Assembly: GCF_001270745.1 (NCBI RefSeq)
Contig: NZ_LFXL01000026.1
Span: 177,726 to 241,725 of the forward strand
Length of the DNA: 64,000 bases
Reading direction: 5' to 3'
Origin: Jiangella muralis
Lineage (GTDB): Bacteria; Actinomycetota; Actinomycetes; Jiangellales; Jiangellaceae
Shown here: piece after piece, positions 10,540-19,077 of the stretch
Layout of the letters: each line of letters opens with the position of its first letter
How positions within the stretch are numbered: the stretch's first letter is position 1
Made by a program: the position numbers and the translations under genes
The notes under the pieces: model-generated
Told to the model about the DNA's origin: nothing
Seen by the model: only the letters and a program-made list of their open reading frames with translations
Database searches by the model: none

Positions 10540-11117
10540 CGCGACTGTTGATCATGGGCCCGCCGGGCGCGGGCAAGGGTACGCAGGCCGAACTGGTGGC
10601 GAAGCGGTTCACCGTGCCGGCCATCTCCACCGGCGACATCTTCCGTTCCAACATCGCGAACGAGACCGCGCTCGGGCTTCGCGTGAAGCCCTACCTCGGG
10701 CCCGGCCTCTACGTGCCGGACGAGCTGACCAACGAGGTGGTCCGCGACCGCCTCACGCAGGCCGACGTCGCCGAGGGCTTCCTGCTCGACGGCTACCCGC
10801 GCACGCTGGCGCAGGTCGACTTCCTCGACAAGGTGCTGGCCGAGCAGGGCCACGAGGTCGACCACGTCATCGTCCTGAAGGTTGACCTCGACGAGGTCGT
10901 CCGGCGGCTGCACCAGCGTGCCGTCGAGGAGGGCCGCGACGACGACAACCCGGAGTCCATCCGCAAGCGGCAGGAGCTCTACCTCGAGGAGACCGCCCCG
11001 CTGATCGCGGTGTACCGCGAGCGCGGCCTCGTCTTCGAGGTCGACGGTCTGGGCACCGTCGAGGAGGTCCAGCAGCGGGTGGCCGAGGCGATCGAGCAGC
11101 CGCCGCAGCCGCACTAG
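10536..11117 (+). CDS. adk: Adenylate kinase, short (lidless) type
   Basis: Converts ATP + AMP to 2 ADP. The start is GTG 10536, overlapping the secY stop, giving 193 residues. The P-loop GPPGAGKGTQ is near residues 8-17, the AMP site ISTGDIFR near 35-42, and the GFLLDGYPRT motif follows near 80. The long LID insert of E. coli Adk is absent, as in other actinobacterial enzymes. Confidence 0.98.
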   Translation: MTRLLIMGPPGAGKGTQAELVAKRFTVPAISTGDIFRSNIANETALGLRVKPYLGPGLYVPDELTNEVVRDRLTQADVAEGFLLDGYPRTLAQVDFLDKVLAEQGHEVDHVIVLKVDLDEVVRRLHQRAVEEGRDDDNPESIRKRQELYLEETAPLIAVYRERGLVFEVDGLGTVEEVQQRVAEAIEQPPQPH

Positions 11118-11167
11118 GTTCTTCAGGAGCGACCATCGAGATCAAGTCGCCGGAGCAGCTGGCCGGC

Positions 11168-11950
11168 ATGCGCGCGGCCGGGCTGGTCGTGGCCGAGATC
11201 CACGAGGTGATGCGCGCGGCCATCGTGCCCGGCGCCACTCCGCAGGACCTCGACGCGATCGCCCGGCGCGAGCTGGCCGCCCGCGGCGCCACGTCGAACT
11301 TCCTCGGCTACGGCGGCTTCCCGGCCACGGTGTGCGTCTCGGTCAACGACGTCGTCGTGCACGGCATCCCGGACGCCACCCCGTTCCGTGACGGTGACAT
11401 CGTCTCGCTCGACTTCGGTGCGGTGCTCGACGGCTGGCACGGCGACGCCGCCGTGACCGTGCCGGTCGGCTCCGGCGGCCTGTCCGACGACGTCGCCCGG
11501 CTGCTGACCGACTGCGAGGACGCGCTGTGGTCGGGCATCGCCGCGATGAAGGCCGGCCACCGGGTGCGCGACATCGGCACCGCCATCGAGAAGACCATCG
11601 AGGCGCGCGGCGACTACGGCATCGTCGAGGAGTACGGCGGACACGGCATCGGCACCGCCATGCACATGGACCCGCACGTGATGAACTACCGCACCCGCCA
11701 GCGCGGCCCGAAGCTGGTGCCCGGCCTGTGCCTGGCGGTCGAGCCCATGATCACGCTCGGCGGCCCCGAGACGCACGTCCTGCCCGACGAGTGGACCGTC
11801 AAGACCGACGACGGCACCTGGGCCGCGCACTTCGAGCACAGCATCGCCGTCACGCCGGAGGGCCCGTGGGTGCTCACCGCCCTCGACGGCGGAGCCGCCC
11901 GGCTGGCGGCGCTCGGCGTGCCCGCCGCCGCCCAGATCCACCGCGGCTGA
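11168..11950 (+). CDS. map: Type I methionine aminopeptidase
   Basis: Removes the initiator Met from nascent proteins with a two-metal centre. The metal-ligand segments are visible: LDFGAVLDGWHGDAAVT (two Asp), GGHGIGTAMHMDPHV (His), LCLAVEPMITLG (Glu) and the C-terminal EHSIAVT (Glu). The first ordinary start is ATG 11168 (260 residues). However, the conserved family N-terminus (IEIKSPEQLAGMR) begins 33 bases upstream at ATC 11135, with AGGAG (11125-11129) five bases before it and no ATG, GTG or TTG in frame nearby. True translation may start at the ATC codon. Confidence 0.93.
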   Translation: MRAAGLVVAEIHEVMRAAIVPGATPQDLDAIARRELAARGATSNFLGYGGFPATVCVSVNDVVVHGIPDATPFRDGDIVSLDFGAVLDGWHGDAAVTVPVGSGGLSDDVARLLTDCEDALWSGIAAMKAGHRVRDIGTAIEKTIEARGDYGIVEEYGGHGIGTAMHMDPHVMNYRTRQRGPKLVPGLCLAVEPMITLGGPETHVLPDEWTVKTDDGTWAAHFEHSIAVTPEGPWVLTALDGGAARLAALGVPAAAQIHRG

Positions 11951-12269
11951 CCGCTGCCGCCGTCCCGGCCCGACGCCTGCCCCGGCCCGACGCCCCGGCC
12001 CGACGCCCCGCCGTCGCCTGGCCGTGGGTTGCTCACCTGATCGTCGCGCCAGAAACGATCAGGTGACCATCGGCCCCGCGGCGGCCCTCCTGTGTCACCT
12101 GATCATCTCCACCATGCGGACGCGAAACGATCAGGTGACGTAGCCGCGCTGATTCGTGCGGTTGTGTCACCTGATCGTTTGCGTGCGACGGAAGTGGGGG
12201 TGGCCCCGGGGGCGAACTGGGGGGTTACCCCGATAGGCGGACCGCGGGCAGCGGCGGATACTGGAGCGC
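11951..12269. repeat. map-DUF1707 spacer with five copies of a 12-bp inverted repeat
   Basis: No gene is seen in this 319-nt spacer. The 12-mer TCACCTGATCGT occurs forward at 12033-12044, 12095-12106 (one mismatch) and 12167-12178, and as its reverse complement at 12055-12066 and 12127-12138. Adjacent copies form hairpins: 12033/12055 has a perfect 12-bp stem and 10-nt loop, and 12095/12127 a longer loop. The second forward copy lies 40 nt after the first reverse copy, and the third forward copy 40 nt after the second reverse copy. The function may be transcription termination or a REP-like element; I cannot tell which. Confidence 0.8.
12257..12269 (+). promoter_or_regulatory. Possible leaderless -10 box, DUF1707 gene
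   Basis: GATACT at 12257-12262 ends 7 nt before ATG 12270, matching the spacing seen at many other starts here. No -35 is evident. Confidence 0.35.
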
Positions 12270-12728
12270 ATGGGAGCCGAGCGGTTCGAGATGCGCGCCA
12301 GCGACGCCGATCGCGATCGCGTGGCCGAGATCCTGCGCGACGCGCACGGCGAGGGCCGGCTGAGCCAGGATGAACTGCTCCTCCGGGTCGAGTCGACCTA
12401 TTCGGCGAAGACGTACCAGGACCTCGACCGCGTCATCGCCGACCTGCCGGTGCGCCGCCAGCCGGCCGGAATCATGCCGCGTCCGCTGTCCGCGCCGCGC
12501 CCTGCGCCGCGGCGGACGGGGCGACGCATCGCGCGCGCCCTGCTGACCGGCTCGTGGTGGTTCTACGGCTTCGTCGTGATCATCAACCTGATGGTGTGGA
12601 CGCTGGTCAGCGTCGGCAACGGCGGGCCCGAGTACTTCTGGCCGATGTGGGTGGCCGGCCCGTGGGGCGTGCTGCTCGGTGGCCTGGAGATGGCGTACCG
12701 TTCCAGGGAGACGCCCGCGCCACGCTGA
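12270..12728 (+). CDS. DUF1707 membrane protein
   Basis: A 152-residue protein. Residues 8 to about 62 are a DUF1707 domain: MRASDADRDRVAEILRDAHG, then LSQDELLLRVESTYSAKTYQ and DLDRVIADLP. After a Pro/Arg linker come two hydrophobic segments (near residues 92-113 and 120-137). DUF1707 proteins are common in actinobacteria and of unknown function; some are envelope or regulatory proteins. It lies between map and infA, where many relatives have nothing. An internal ATG at 12291 could also start the DUF1707 domain. Confidence 0.85.
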   Translation: MGAERFEMRASDADRDRVAEILRDAHGEGRLSQDELLLRVESTYSAKTYQDLDRVIADLPVRRQPAGIMPRPLSAPRPAPRRTGRRIARALLTGSWWFYGFVVIINLMVWTLVSVGNGGPEYFWPMWVAGPWGVLLGGLEMAYRSRETPAPR

Positions 12729-12729
12729 C

Positions 12730-12809
12730 CGCGGGTCGGTTTGCCTCACTGGTCTGCTTTCCCTTGTGAGCCGCATCGCCGCATGGACCCTCGCGGGTCG
12801 GCTTGCCTC
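12730..12809. repeat. 18-bp direct repeat upstream of infA
   Basis: CGCGGGTCGGTTTGCCTC (12730-12747) recurs with one mismatch at 12792-12809, an offset of 62 bp. The second copy ends just before the likely infA -35. It may be a duplicated regulator site. Confidence 0.6.
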
Positions 12810-12815
12810 CCGCGA

Positions 12816-12846
12816 TTGGCCTCTGGTAGGCCCAGTGCCGTACAAT
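12816..12846 (+). promoter_or_regulatory. Likely promoter of the infA-rpmJ-rpsM operon
   Basis: TACAAT at 12841-12846 is a good -10. TTGGCC at 12816-12821 is a weak -35 at 19-nt spacing. This would give a leader of about 160 nt before infA. The spacer 12729-13013 holds no gene. Confidence 0.5.
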
Positions 12847-13013
12847 TCCTGGTCGGCCCACTGTGGTCTGTTTCGTTGCGCCCTGCGGCTGGTTCTGTGG
12901 TCTTCTCGACCAAGGACAAGGGTGTACGTGACAGCTCGCCGCCCGTCCCTCTCAGGACTCCGGTGGCGTGGTGTGCCGGGCGGAAGACGACCGACTGAAG
13001 AAGTGCGGAGGAC

Positions 13014-13235
13014 ATGCCGAAGAAGGACGGGGTCATCGAGATCGAGGGCACCGTGACCGAGGCTCTCCCGAATGCGATGTTCCGGGTAGAGCTCTCCAAC
13101 GGTCACAAGGTGCTCGCCCACATTTCCGGCAAGATGCGCCAGCATTACATCCGGATCCTTCCCGAGGACCGGGTGGTGGTGGAGCTCAGCCCGTACGACT
13201 TGACCCGCGGTCGAATCGTCTACCGCTACAAGTAA
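13014..13235 (+). CDS. infA: Translation initiation factor IF-1
   Basis: IF-1 blocks the A site during initiation. The 73-residue single S1-like OB fold starts [40 protein letters not shown] is diagnostic. Starts at ATG 13014 with GGAGG four bases upstream of it. Standard first gene of this operon in actinobacteria. Confidence 0.98.
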   Translation: MPKKDGVIEIEGTVTEALPNAMFRVELSNGHKVLAHISGKMRQHYIRILPEDRVVVELSPYDLTRGRIVYRYK

Positions 13236-13299
13236 CCACGACCTGCCGGCGGCTTCGGCCCGATCCGAACTCTCGGCACACGTCAAGAAAGAGTCCCCG

Positions 13300-13413
13300 A
13301 TGAAGGTCAAGCCGAGCGTCAAGCCGATCTGCGACAAGTGCAAGGTGATCCGCCGTCACGGCCGGGTCATGGTGATCTGCGAGAACCTGCGTCACAAGCA
13401 GCGTCAGGGCTGA
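13300..13413 (+). CDS. rpmJ: 50S ribosomal protein L36
   Basis: A 37-residue zinc protein of the 50S subunit, beginning [20 protein letters not shown]. The zinc ligands are visible as C11, C14 and C27 plus H32. It starts at ATG 13300 with AAGAAAGAG upstream, 64 nt after infA. This is the zinc-dependent form of L36. Confidence 0.97.
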   Translation: MKVKPSVKPICDKCKVIRRHGRVMVICENLRHKQRQG

Positions 13414-13580
13414 TCACCGGGCACCGCTCGCCCGGACACAACTGAATACACAGGACAACGCACCAGCACCCCTGCCCGCAACGGCAGGGACTACCCCCGG
13501 GCGGAGGCCGGGGCTCGGCGGCACAGGATCGCCGGGACGCGGTGCGTCAGACACCCCGCGAACGAAGTGAGGAACACCGC
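13414..13580 (+). other. Structured leader upstream of rpsM
   Basis: A 167-nt spacer with a 7-bp hairpin, CCCTGCC (13470-13476) and GGCAGGG (13483-13489), loop of 6. Further GC-rich complementary blocks follow near 13494-13515. In E. coli the alpha operon leader before rpsM is bound by S4, whose gene is downstream here too. Any such autoregulation is inference. Confidence 0.4.
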
Positions 13581-13958
13581 ATGGCACGCCTCGTTGGCGT
13601 CGACCTCCCGCGCGACAAGCGCCTGGAGGTAGCTCTCACCTACATCTTCGGCATCGGGCGCACCCGATCGCTGGAGACTCTGAAGAACACGGGCGTCAGC
13701 CCGGACGTTCGCGTCAAGGACCTCGGTGACGAGGAGCTGGTCAAGCTCCGCGACTGGATCGAGGCCAACTACCAGATCGAGGGTGACCTGCGCCGCGAGG
13801 TGCAGAGCGACATCCGTCGTAAGATCGAGATCGGTAGCTATCAGGGCATCCGGCACCGCCGCGGGCTCCCCGTCCGTGGTCAGCGCACTCACACGAATGC
13901 CCGTACCCGCAAGGGTCGGAAGAAGACCGTCGCCGGCAAGAAGAAGGCCGGCAAGTGA
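13581..13958 (+). CDS. rpsM: 30S ribosomal protein S13
   Basis: S13 forms bridges to the 50S subunit. The frame is open from 13542, but the family start [20 protein letters not shown] is at ATG 13581 behind GTGAGGAA, giving 125 residues. The C-terminal [20 protein letters not shown] is diagnostic. Confidence 0.98.
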   Translation: MARLVGVDLPRDKRLEVALTYIFGIGRTRSLETLKNTGVSPDVRVKDLGDEELVKLRDWIEANYQIEGDLRREVQSDIRRKIEIGSYQGIRHRRGLPVRGQRTHTNARTRKGRKKTVAGKKKAGK

Positions 13959-14038
13959 GTGCCGCGACGGCGGCCACGTCGTCGTCGCGCGCAGCGAACC
14001 GCTGACCTCAGAAGCTTTCGGACAGGAGTACCGCACAC

Positions 14039-14437
14039 ATGCCACCCGCCAAGGGCCGCCAGACCAAGGTGCGCCGCAAGGAGAAGAAGAACGTCGCTCA
14101 TGGTGTCGCGCACATCAAGAGCACGTTCAACAACACCATCGTCTCGATCACCGACCCTCAGGGCAACGTGATCGCGTGGGCCAGCGCCGGCCAGGTCGGC
14201 TTCAAGGGCTCGCGTAAGTCGACGCCGTTCGCCGCGCAGATGGCTGCCGAGGCCGCCGGCCGCCGTGCCCAGGAGCACGGCATGCGCAAGGTCGACGTGC
14301 TCGTCAAGGGCCCGGGCTCGGGCCGGGAGACCGCGATTCGCTCGCTGCAGGCCGTCGGCCTCGAGGTCGGTTCCATCTCGGACGTGACCCCGCAGGCGCA
14401 CAACGGTTGCCGTCCGCCGAAGCGCCGCCGCGTCTGA
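14039..14437 (+). CDS. rpsK: 30S ribosomal protein S11
   Basis: S11 is part of the platform near the E site. It has 132 residues; [20 protein letters not shown] and the C-terminal [18 protein letters not shown] are the usual signatures. Starts behind GGACAGGAG. Confidence 0.98.
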   Translation: MPPAKGRQTKVRRKEKKNVAHGVAHIKSTFNNTIVSITDPQGNVIAWASAGQVGFKGSRKSTPFAAQMAAEAAGRRAQEHGMRKVDVLVKGPGSGRETAIRSLQAVGLEVGSISDVTPQAHNGCRPPKRRRV

Positions 14438-14469
14438 CCCACCGAGACCTCGAGGAGACCTGAACCACC

Positions 14470-15075
14470 ATGGCCCGTTACACCGGTCCACTCACGAAGA
14501 AGTCGCGTCGGCTCGGCGTCGACCTGATCGGTGAGGACAAGGCGTACGAACGCCGTCCTTACCCGCCCGGCCAGCACGGCCGCGGCCGGCAGAAGGAGAG
14601 CGAGTACCGCCTCCAGCTGCACGAGAAGCAGAAGGCGCGCTACACCTACGGCGTCCTGGAGAAGCAGTTCCGCCGCTACTACGAGGAAGCCAACCGTCGC
14701 CAGGGTCGCACCGGTGACGTCCTCCTCCAGCTGCTGGAGTCGCGTCTCGACAACGTCGTCTACCGGTCGGGCCTGGCCCGCACCCGGCGGCACGCCCGCC
14801 AGCTGGTCGTCCACGGCCACTTCCTGGTCAACGGCCGCAAGGTGGACATACCCTCGTACCAGGTGGCGTTGCACGACGTCATCGACGTGCGGGACAAGTC
14901 CAAGGAGACGACCCCGTTCATCATCGCTCGCGAGACGCACGGCGACCGCCCGGTCCCCGCGTGGCTTGAGTCGATCCCGAACCAGCTGCGGGTGCTGGTC
15001 CACCAGCTCCCGTCCCGGCAGCAGATCGACACGCCGGTGCAGGAGCAGCTCATCGTCGAGTACTACTCGAAGTAG
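14470..15075 (+). CDS. rpsD: 30S ribosomal protein S4
   Basis: A primary 16S binder and fidelity protein. It has 201 residues, starting [20 protein letters not shown]. The N-terminal zinc cysteines of the CXXC form are absent, so this is the zinc-free type. The S4 RNA-binding domain ([20 protein letters not shown]) is near residues 95-115. A strong hairpin follows the stop. Confidence 0.98.
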   Translation: MARYTGPLTKKSRRLGVDLIGEDKAYERRPYPPGQHGRGRQKESEYRLQLHEKQKARYTYGVLEKQFRRYYEEANRRQGRTGDVLLQLLESRLDNVVYRSGLARTRRHARQLVVHGHFLVNGRKVDIPSYQVALHDVIDVRDKSKETTPFIIARETHGDRPVPAWLESIPNQLRVLVHQLPSRQQIDTPVQEQLIVEYYSK

Positions 15076-15085
15076 TTCGCACCAT

Positions 15086-15116
15086 CGCCGTGGCCGGCAT
15101 CGGGCCGGCCACGGCG
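15086..15116 (+). terminator. Strong hairpin between rpsD and rpoA
   Basis: Arms CGCCGTGGCCGGC (15086-15098) and GCCGGCCACGGCG (15104-15116) pair perfectly over 13 bp with a 5-nt loop. No T-tract follows. rpoA and rplQ lie beyond it, so it could attenuate or allow internal processing. TATAGC at 15136 could be part of an rpoA promoter. Confidence 0.65.
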
Positions 15117-15165
15117 CCCTGATCGCGACCGTCATATAGCGGGCGTCGCGGAGAGGAAGTCAGAA

Positions 15166-16179
15166 GTGCTCATCACCCAGCGTCCCAGTCTCAGCGAAGA
15201 GTCGCTGAACGACTACCGGGCCAAGTTCACCATCGAGCCGCTCGAGCCGGGCTTCGGCTACACGCTCGGCAACTCGCTGCGCCGGACCCTGCTCTCGTCC
15301 ATCCCCGGCGCGGCCATCACGTCGATCCGCATCGACGGTGTGCTGCACGAGTTCACCACCATCCCCGGGGTGAAGGAGGACGTCACCGACGTCATCCTGA
15401 ACCTCAAGGGCCTCGTCGTCTCGTCCGAGCACGACGAGCCGGTCGTGATGTACCTGCGCAAGCAGGGCCCCGGCGCCGTCACCGCCGCCGACATCGCGCC
15501 GCCGGCCGGGGTCGAGGTGCACAACCCGGACCTGCACATCGCCACGCTGAACGGCAAGGGCAAGCTGGAGATGGAGCTGACGGTCGAGCGCGGCCGCGGC
15601 TACGTGTCGGCCGTGCAGAACAAGCGCGCCGACGCCGAGATCGGCCGCATCCCGGTCGACTCCATCTACTCGCCGGTGCTGAAGGTCACGTACAAGGTCG
15701 AGGCGACCCGCGTCGAGGGCCGCACCGACTTCGACCGTCTCATCGTCGACGTCGAGACCAAGCAGTCCATCCGGCCGCGTGACGCGCTCGCTTCGGCCGG
15801 CAGCACGCTGGTCGAGCTGTTCGGTCTCGCTCGCGAGCTGAACATCGAGGCCGAGGGCATCGAGATCGGCCCGTCGCCGGTCGACGCTCAGCTGGCCGCG
15901 GACCTCGCGCTGCCGATCGAGGACCTGCAGCTCACCGTCCGTTCGTACAACTGCCTCAAGCGTGAGGGCATCCACTCCGTGGGTGAGCTCGTCTCCCGCA
16001 GCGAGGCCGACCTCCTCGACATCCGCAACTTCGGCCAGAAGTCGATCGACGAGGTCAAGGCGAAGCTGGCCACCATGGGCCTCGGCCTGAAGGACAGCGC
16101 GCCGGGCTTCGACCCGGCCGCGGCCGTCGACAGCTACGGCGACGACGACCAGTCCTACGCCGAAGACGAGCAGTACTGA
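15166..16179 (+). CDS. rpoA: RNA polymerase alpha subunit
   Basis: Alpha nucleates polymerase assembly and its C-terminal domain contacts UP elements and activators. The protein has 337 residues. The N-terminal domain (to about 225) holds [20 protein letters not shown]. The C-terminal domain has [16 protein letters not shown] and [20 protein letters not shown] segments at about 250-310. It starts at GTG 15166 with GAGAGGAAG upstream. An acidic tail closes the protein. Confidence 0.98.
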   Translation: MLITQRPSLSEESLNDYRAKFTIEPLEPGFGYTLGNSLRRTLLSSIPGAAITSIRIDGVLHEFTTIPGVKEDVTDVILNLKGLVVSSEHDEPVVMYLRKQGPGAVTAADIAPPAGVEVHNPDLHIATLNGKGKLEMELTVERGRGYVSAVQNKRADAEIGRIPVDSIYSPVLKVTYKVEATRVEGRTDFDRLIVDVETKQSIRPRDALASAGSTLVELFGLARELNIEAEGIEIGPSPVDAQLAADLALPIEDLQLTVRSYNCLKREGIHSVGELVSRSEADLLDIRNFGQKSIDEVKAKLATMGLGLKDSAPGFDPAAAVDSYGDDDQSYAEDEQY

Positions 16180-16226
16180 CCGAGCGCGGCCGGTAGCGGT
16201 CGCCACCACACAGGAGAACGATCACC

Positions 16227-16796
16227 ATGCCCACCCCAACCAAGGGTGCTCGCCTGGGAGGCTCGCCGGCTCACCAGCGCGCGATCCTCGCCAACCTGGC
16301 GACCGCGCTGTTCGAGCACGGCCGCATCACCACTACCGAGGCCAAGGCCCGCCGGTTGCGTCCGGTCGCCGAGCGGCTGATCAGCAAGGCCAAGCGCGGT
16401 GACCTGCACGCGCGCCGTCAGGTGCTCAGCACGATCCGCGACAAGGACATCGTGCACGTGCTGTTCGCCGAGATCGGCCCGCGCTACGAGAACCGCAACG
16501 GCGGCTACACCCGGATCGTGAAGATCGGTCCGCGGAAGGGTGACAACGCTCCGATGGCGGTCATCGAGCTGGTCGAGCCGCTGGCCGAGCAGGTCGTGAC
16601 CGAGGCGACGAGCGCGACCCGGCGGGCCGCCGCTGACGCGCCGGCCGCTGCCGCTCCGGCCGCCGACGAGGTCACCGAGGCTCCGGCCGAGGAGGTTGTT
16701 GCCGAGGACTCCGTCGAGGAGACCGAGGCCGTGGCCGACGAGGCCGCTGCCGAGGAGAAGTCCGACGACGCCGAGGGTCCGGCCGAGAAGGCCTGA
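16227..16796 (+). CDS. rplQ: 50S ribosomal protein L17 with acidic tail
   Basis: L17 is near the tunnel exit. Residues 1 to about 118 are the L17 fold ([40 protein letters not shown]). The remaining 70 residues are Ala/Glu-rich low complexity, a feature of actinobacterial L17; E. coli L17 has only 127 residues. Starts behind GGAGAACG. Confidence 0.97.
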   Translation: MPTPTKGARLGGSPAHQRAILANLATALFEHGRITTTEAKARRLRPVAERLISKAKRGDLHARRQVLSTIRDKDIVHVLFAEIGPRYENRNGGYTRIVKIGPRKGDNAPMAVIELVEPLAEQVVTEATSATRRAAADAPAAAAPAADEVTEAPAEEVVAEDSVEETEAVADEAAAEEKSDDAEGPAEKA

Positions 16797-16824
16797 CCCC
16801 CCGCGTCCCAGCACCGCACGTCAT

Positions 16825-16862
16825 GCAGCCCGCCGATCCCACGCCTGGGGTCGGCGGGCTGC
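16825..16862 (+). terminator. Terminator-like hairpin after rplQ
   Basis: Arms 16825-16840 and 16847-16862 pair over 16 positions (one G-T) around the loop ACGCCT; the outer 12 bp GCAGCCCGCCGA/TCGGCGGGCTGC are perfect. There is no T-run. It covers the upstream ATG proposed for truA at 16823, which argues for the later truA start. Confidence 0.75.
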
Positions 16863-16867
16863 TGCGT

Positions 16868-17692
16868 GTGCGGCTCGACCTCGCCTACGACGGGACCGAC
16901 TTCTCCGGCTGGGCCGCGCAGCCCGGCCGGCGCACCGTCCAGGGCGTGCTCGAGGAGGCGCTGGGCCGGGTGCTGCGCATCGACCCGCCGCGGCTCACCG
17001 TCGCCGGGCGCACTGACGCCGGGGTGCACGCCCGCGGCCAGGTCTGCCACGTCGACGTCCCGGTGACGGCATGGGCGGCGGCGCCCGGCCGGTCGGACCA
17101 TCCGCCGGCGGTCGCGCTGACGCGGCGGCTGGCCGGAGTGCTGCCGGGCGACGTCCGGGTGCACGGTGTCGCCGAGGCGCCGGCCGGCTTCGACGCCCGC
17201 TTCTCCGCCGTCTGGCGCCGCTACCGCTACCGCGTCGCCGACACCCCGTACGGCGCCGACCCGCTGCTGCGCTCGTTCGTTCTCTGGCACGACCGCCCGC
17301 TCGACGTCGACGCGATGAACGCCGCGGCCGCCGGGCTGCTCGGCGAGCACGACTTCGCGGCGTACTGCCGGCCCCGGGAGGGCGCGACGACGATCCGCGA
17401 GCTGCGCGTTTTGGCGTGGTCGCGCTCGGCCGACGGGCTGGCCGTCGCGACCGTCGAGGCCGACGCGTTCTGCCACAACCAGGTGCGCGCGATGATCGGC
17501 GCCCTGCTGCTCGTCGGCGACGGCCGGCGGCCGGTCGACTGGCCGGCGACGGTGCTCGCGGCCGGCGCGCGCGACCCCGGCGTCGTCGTCATCCCGCCGC
17601 ACGGCCTGACGCTCGAGGCCGTCGGCTATCCGCCCGACGCCGAGCTGGCCACCCGCGCGGCCGTCGCCCGCAACGTCCGCACGCTGCGCTGA
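16868..17692 (+). CDS. truA: tRNA pseudouridine(38-40) synthase TruA
   Basis: Isomerises U38-U40 in many tRNAs. The catalytic Asp sits in [12 protein letters not shown]. The [16 protein letters not shown] and [20 protein letters not shown] blocks are typical. I start at GTG 16868 ([16 protein letters not shown]), the usual N-terminus, giving 274 residues. ATG 16823 would add 15 residues that lie inside the rplQ hairpin. In other actinomycetes rplM follows soon after; here about 30 kb intervenes. Confidence 0.96.
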   Translation: MRLDLAYDGTDFSGWAAQPGRRTVQGVLEEALGRVLRIDPPRLTVAGRTDAGVHARGQVCHVDVPVTAWAAAPGRSDHPPAVALTRRLAGVLPGDVRVHGVAEAPAGFDARFSAVWRRYRYRVADTPYGADPLLRSFVLWHDRPLDVDAMNAAAAGLLGEHDFAAYCRPREGATTIRELRVLAWSRSADGLAVATVEADAFCHNQVRAMIGALLLVGDGRRPVDWPATVLAAGARDPGVVVIPPHGLTLEAVGYPPDAELATRAAVARNVRTLR

Positions 17693-17748
17693 CCCCGTGC
17701 GGGGGGAAGGTCGGGGAGATCCCTGAGGGCAAACGCGGCCCGGACGCG

Positions 17749-17760
17749 TAGCCTGGAGGA
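17749..17760 (+). promoter_or_regulatory. Leaderless -10 box
   Basis: TAGCCT at 17749-17754 ends 6 nt before GTG 17761. The GGAGGA between them abuts the start and is too close to act as a ribosome-binding site, which favours leaderless translation. Confidence 0.55.
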
Positions 17761-18177
17761 GTGTTCACCGATGCGATCGAGATTGCCGTAGCCATTCTGG
17801 GGCTCGGACTTGTCGTGCTGTCCGTGCGACAGGCACGGGCCAAGGGCTGGGCCGCCTCGCTGCAGATGGCGGCGGGCGGATTCCTGCTCATGGGCGCCTC
17901 CGCCATCGGCATCGTCGGCTTCGTCGTCGGCCTGGTGCTCTCGCCCATGGCCTGGATCGGCGTCGGCATGCTGGCGGTGGCCGGCCTGCTGTTCGTGACG
18001 GGGCAGAAGCTCGAGGTCCCGAAGGACTCCGCCAAGCCCAGTGCGGTCGGCGAGTCCGGCCCGGCCCCGAAGGGCGCGGTCGACGCCGGCCCGAAGAAGG
18101 GCAAGAAGCAGCAGGCGTCCGGCGACCCCGAGCTCGAGGACATCGAGGCCATTCTGCGCCGCCACGGCATCCAGTAG
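17761..18177 (+). CDS. Small membrane protein, unknown function
   Basis: A 138-residue protein with three hydrophobic segments (about residues 5-21, 33-58 and 62-79). A charged Lys/Gly/Pro tail and a C-terminal helix LEDIEAILRRHGIQ follow. I do not recognise a family; the C-terminal helix looks like a short cytoplasmic recognition motif. It is convergent with the hydrolase gene, and a large hairpin separates them. First gene of the accessory stretch after truA. Confidence 0.75.
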   Translation: MFTDAIEIAVAILGLGLVVLSVRQARAKGWAASLQMAAGGFLLMGASAIGIVGFVVGLVLSPMAWIGVGMLAVAGLLFVTGQKLEVPKDSAKPSAVGESGPAPKGAVDAGPKKGKKQQASGDPELEDIEAILRRHGIQ

Positions 18178-18187
18178 CGCTCGTGAC

Positions 18188-18229
18188 CATCCAAGGAACG
18201 AGGTGTCCTGACACCACATTTCCTGGATG
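18188..18229. terminator. Long bidirectional hairpin between convergent genes
   Basis: A stem of about 20 positions with a 2-nt loop. The core is GGTGTC (18202-18207) and GACACC (18210-18215), and the outer arms CATCCA...GGAA pair with TTCC...TGGATG with few mismatches. Placed between convergent stops, it suits termination in both directions. Confidence 0.75.
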
Positions 18230-18246
18230 ATCACCGACGGCCCGGC

Positions 18247-19077
18247 TCACAGCTCCAGCACGTCGCCCTCGCGGCCGGCGGTGACGGGGAGCGGGGCGGC
18301 CGCGGCGTACTTCGCGGCCAGCTCGTCCACCTCGTCGTCGGGGCGGGCGGGCGCGTGGTGGATCAGCACCAGCCGGCCGACCCGGGCGCGGGCGGCCAGC
18401 GCGATGGCGTCGCCGACGGTCGAATGACCGTACGCCTCGGCCCAGTACCGTTCGGCGTCGGAGAACTGCGCGTCGTGCAGCAGCAGGTCGACGCCGCGGA
18501 CGAGGTCTGCGGCGGGCCCGTCACCGGCGCCGGCGGCGTGGTCGGGCAGGTAGGCGAAAGAGGCGCCGTCCGCCTCGACCCGGATCCCGAACGTGCGCCC
18601 GCCCTTGTGCGGGATGTCCGCGAGCCGCACCCGCGCCCCGCCGGCCGCGAACCAGCCGGCGTCGCATGCGTCGAACCGCCACCGTCCGGCCAGCCCGTCC
18701 GGCCCGATGGGGAAGTGCGGCGGTGACATCGCCCGGCTCAGCAGCGCCGCGGCCGACCCCGGCACCGACGGCGACGCGACGGACTGCGCGGGCAGCCTCA
18801 GCCGCACGTCCGCGCCGGACACGTCGCCGGAGCGGAAGAACGGCAGCCCTTGCACGTGGTCCCAGTGCAGGTGGCTGAGCACCAGGTCGCCGCGGTACGG
18901 CGCGCCCCCCAGTAGCGCCGTCAGATTGGCGAGCCCGGTGCCGGCGTCCAGCACCAGCCGTGGCGCCGACTCGTTCCGCACGGTCACCGAGACGCACGAC
19001 GTGTGGCCGCCGGTCCGCACGAACGCGGCTCCGGGCGCTGGCGTCGAGCCGCGGACGCCGTGCAGGACGATCCTCAC
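18247..19077 (-). CDS. Metallo-beta-lactamase-fold hydrolase
   Basis: A 276-residue zinc hydrolase of the RNase Z / cyclic-phosphodiesterase-like branch. The metal motif HXHXDH is seen as SHLHWDHVQG near residue 70, with further ligands in LLHDAQFSD and the C-terminal LIHHAPARPDDE. The start is GTG 19077, overlapping the stop of the cyclic-nucleotide-binding gene by GTGA. The pairing suggests a cyclic-nucleotide or phosphodiester substrate, but the fold alone cannot assign one. It has no signal peptide. Confidence 0.85.
   Translation of the reverse strand: MRIVLHGVRGSTPAPGAAFVRTGGHTSCVSVTVRNESAPRLVLDAGTGLANLTALLGGAPYRGDLVLSHLHWDHVQGLPFFRSGDVSGADVRLRLPAQSVASPSVPGSAAALLSRAMSPPHFPIGPDGLAGRWRFDACDAGWFAAGGARVRLADIPHKGGRTFGIRVEADGASFAYLPDHAAGAGDGPAADLVRGVDLLLHDAQFSDAERYWAEAYGHSTVGDAIALAARARVGRLVLIHHAPARPDDEVDELAAKYAAAAPLPVTAGREGDVLEL

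Noticed and set aside
12741..12998. Small ORF upstream of infA
   Set aside because: It crosses the promoter and the direct repeat and has no family resemblance.
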